Notes under the pieces: model-generated
Databases searched by the model: none
Told to the model about the DNA's origin: nothing
What the model saw: the letters and a program-made list of their open reading frames with translations, nothing else
Program-made: the position numbers and the translations under genes
From: Cladosporium sp. IMV 00045
Taxonomy: Eukaryota > Ascomycota > Dothideomycetes > Cladosporiales > Cladosporiaceae
DNA length: 64,000 bases
Direction of reading: 5' to 3'
Assembly: GCA_001931905.2 (NCBI GenBank)
Contig: MSJI02000908.1
Location: 1-64,000 of the forward strand
Shown here: one piece after another, positions 62,101 to 64,000 of the stretch
Numbering within the stretch: the stretch's first letter is position 1
Layout of the letters: the number at the start of each line of letters is the position of its first letter

Positions 62101-64000
62101 ATCTTCTAGAAAGGAAGATGTCACAAGTGACGTGTAAGGACAGGCAACGGCAGGGCAGGCAAGCCGAAAAAGACCAGTTGTCCGGTCGTTCTATCTCTTC
62201 TGATGTAGCCAGGCTGGTCGGTGCTGGGGTTGGGGTTTCGTTTCGTCTTTTTTCTAGATTCTGACTGGGGGTTCTACGAGGATTTGCACCGAAAGAGGCA
62301 CGATAGCGAGGCGAGATCTTACAGGGCTAAATGGAAAACACATGGCAAATGGCGAGGCGCGACGATCCTGACAAGACGTGTTCTGTTTGGTGCCGCGCAT
62401 AGCCCGTTTGGGAAAGAGGGAAGGGAGAGAGATTTGTTTGAGCGTTTCGGCACGCGGTTTGAGGTGTTCGCGTGCTTTCGCCCGTACTTGCCCTCCCTCA
62501 TCTGCAGCCAGCCTTGTGGCCGACGGGTCGGTGCAGGCTCAACAACTCCCGGATTGAGAGCAAAGCCACATAGCAGAGCCAGCAGCCCCGGGTTTGCACC
62601 ATGCACGCAAGTACCGTGGGAGCAGAATTTTTTTTTCCTTCGCGTTCTTCCAATGGGGAAGAGTAAACGTGGCATGTTACAGAGGACGGCCGCAGTGTGG
62701 TCTGGTCGAGACGAGCAGTGTCATGGGCGCAGGGCGTTTCGCGGCTGTAAGGATTGACGGGTCGCGTGCGTGGCGCGCGGTAGGGATGGCGAGCAGGAAT
62801 CAGAAAGCTTCTCGAAGGTCGAGCAAGGGCAGGGCAGACGATGGCAATTCCGGGACGCGGGAAGCGAGCGACGAGCCAGACGATGCCAGATGACGGGGGC
62901 CAGGGCGAGCATGGCCAGGAAGGTCCAGGGATCGCAACAACACGAGGCACGACGATCTGTGGGAGACATGGGCCGACGACCGGACTCATCAGCACAGATG
63001 CCTGGGTTGGAAGATTGTGGCAGGGCTCGAGGGATGCTGACAAGAAGGCAGACCACGCACGCCTTGCACAGACTACTCCGACCATGAGGCCGTGGAGCGC
63101 GACGGATTTTGCTCTTTCTGGCGGCCTTCTAGCGCGGTATGAAGCAGCTTCGCAGGAGAGGTTCGGCGATTGCCTTGAGTCGCACCCTCACACCCTTGGC
63201 CACGGAAGCGCCAGCCGCGGTTTGGTTGCAACGTCCGGGCTCGTTTGGCAAATTGGATGGATGCCGTCCATGAGTCCATGACACACCACCGCGCACAGGG
63301 TGAAAATCCTGTTTGTGCCGGGTGTCTTGACTGTATTGAATTATTGATTGTCGCGAGTGGCGGAGGGTGTAGGTTTTGAAAGGGCGGTTGCTGATATGCA
63401 TGCGAGATGCATAGACAGACAGATTGACAGTAGTGTAGTATGGGGTGATTAGAGAGAGAGAGACCAGATCTTACTTTACGTAGGTATATACACGCTATAT
63501 GACGGACAGCCTACCTTGGGTCGGAGAGGCGGTAGCTAGATGCAGTACGGTTTGCAGGTGGTCCTGGGGTGCCGAAGGATCTCCTGCAGCATGTGCATGC
63601 AGGTGGCCCTCCAACCTGGCACACACACCTGCATACAGTACTTTACATATGCAGCACCGTTGGTGACAGATCGGACGGACAGGACCCGCCACGCAGGCTG
63701 GCTGCAATCAGGCAGTCCCGGGGATGCGAGGCGACTAATGATATGCCGGCATGCCAGGGAGCCAGGCAGGAAGCCCGTCAGCCAGCCGGCCGGCCAGCAC
63801 AACCCACACCACCAGCAACCAGGTATATGAATATATCAAGCGCACCTACAGGCTAGGCTGGTGTGTGACAGCAACAGCTCTCTCTTTTTCCTTCGATGCC
63901 GGGCGGTAGAAGGCGTTCCTGCATTAGCGCAATCCGGCGGCGTGGGCTGCATCGCCTAGCGTTTCGATCGCCCCGGCTCGCAGGCTCCATCCAGGGAGGA
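56156..64000. other. 7.8-kb terminal region without a recognised gene
   Basis: Many overlapping short frames on both strands (largest 247 codons at 61143-61886 minus, 178 at 59433-59969 plus) lack domains, clean splice logic or codon bias. Composition is normal, not RIP-like. Short simple tracts occur (GATGGATGCATGCATG near 61580, pyrimidine runs near 57480). The first few hundred bases are STB3 3' UTR. The rest may be the upstream region of a gene outside the window, or hold non-coding RNA; neither can be shown here. Confidence 0.5.

Noticed and set aside
62498..63085. 195-codon open frame on the minus strand
   Set aside because: Composition-driven, with equally open frames opposite; no domain.

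Overview
This is a stretch of a filamentous ascomycete (Pezizomycotina) nuclear chromosome, most probably from a Dothideomycete; the class is an inference from overall gene style, not from a marker comparison. Evidence: short 48-240 bp GT-AG introns with CTAAC/CTGAC branch points, a PacC-type pH regulator, a Zn2Cys6 regulator, a DOMON-cytochrome b561 protein, an STB3 homologue, and a transposon with the C-to-T decay of repeat-induced point mutation (RIP). There are no operons, CRISPR arrays or phage genes. I found no tRNA or rRNA gene by eye.

Layout. 1-1655 is most of pacC (minus strand, cut by the left edge), with a long upstream region holding many PacC core sites. 3265-5576 is a complete but RIP-destroyed hAT transposon with its 8-bp target duplication intact. 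6915-10665 is the divergent pair KRI1/DBP8. 11303-13183 is TEF1 (six exons). 15143-16546 is TAD1, followed by a small cysteine protein (17611-17946). An AP-1 accessory (LAA2/aftiphilin-like) protein and mitochondrial SLS1 form a divergent pair (18255-23647). Then come a small hydrophilic protein (24322-24931), a Zn2Cys6 regulator (25472-27794), a DOMON-b561 haem protein (28432-30086), an STM1-like ribosome factor (32462-34072), a bZIP factor with a GC-AG intron (35283-36934) and an arrestin-like protein with a reading-frame break (38371-41012).

From 44139 there is a fungal hypothetical protein, a DUF7918-like protein (46952-47988), NSE3 of the SMC5/6 complex, SF3b subunit 5, an ankyrin protein and the Pol III subunit RPC11. 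STB3 follows at 55025-56155. The last 7.8 kb has no convincing gene.

Functionally the window is mostly core housekeeping. Ribosome biogenesis and translation are well represented (KRI1, DBP8, TEF1, TAD1, STM1-like, STB3), with splicing (SF3B5), Pol III transcription (RPC11), DNA repair (NSE3) and mitochondrial expression (SLS1). I see no secondary-metabolite cluster and no clear new multi-gene system. The most unusual items are the transposon relic, the PacC-site cluster, the arrestin frame break, two GC-AG introns, very small first exons, and the terminal gene-free region. Exon limits come from reading splice sites and frames; no transcript data were used.
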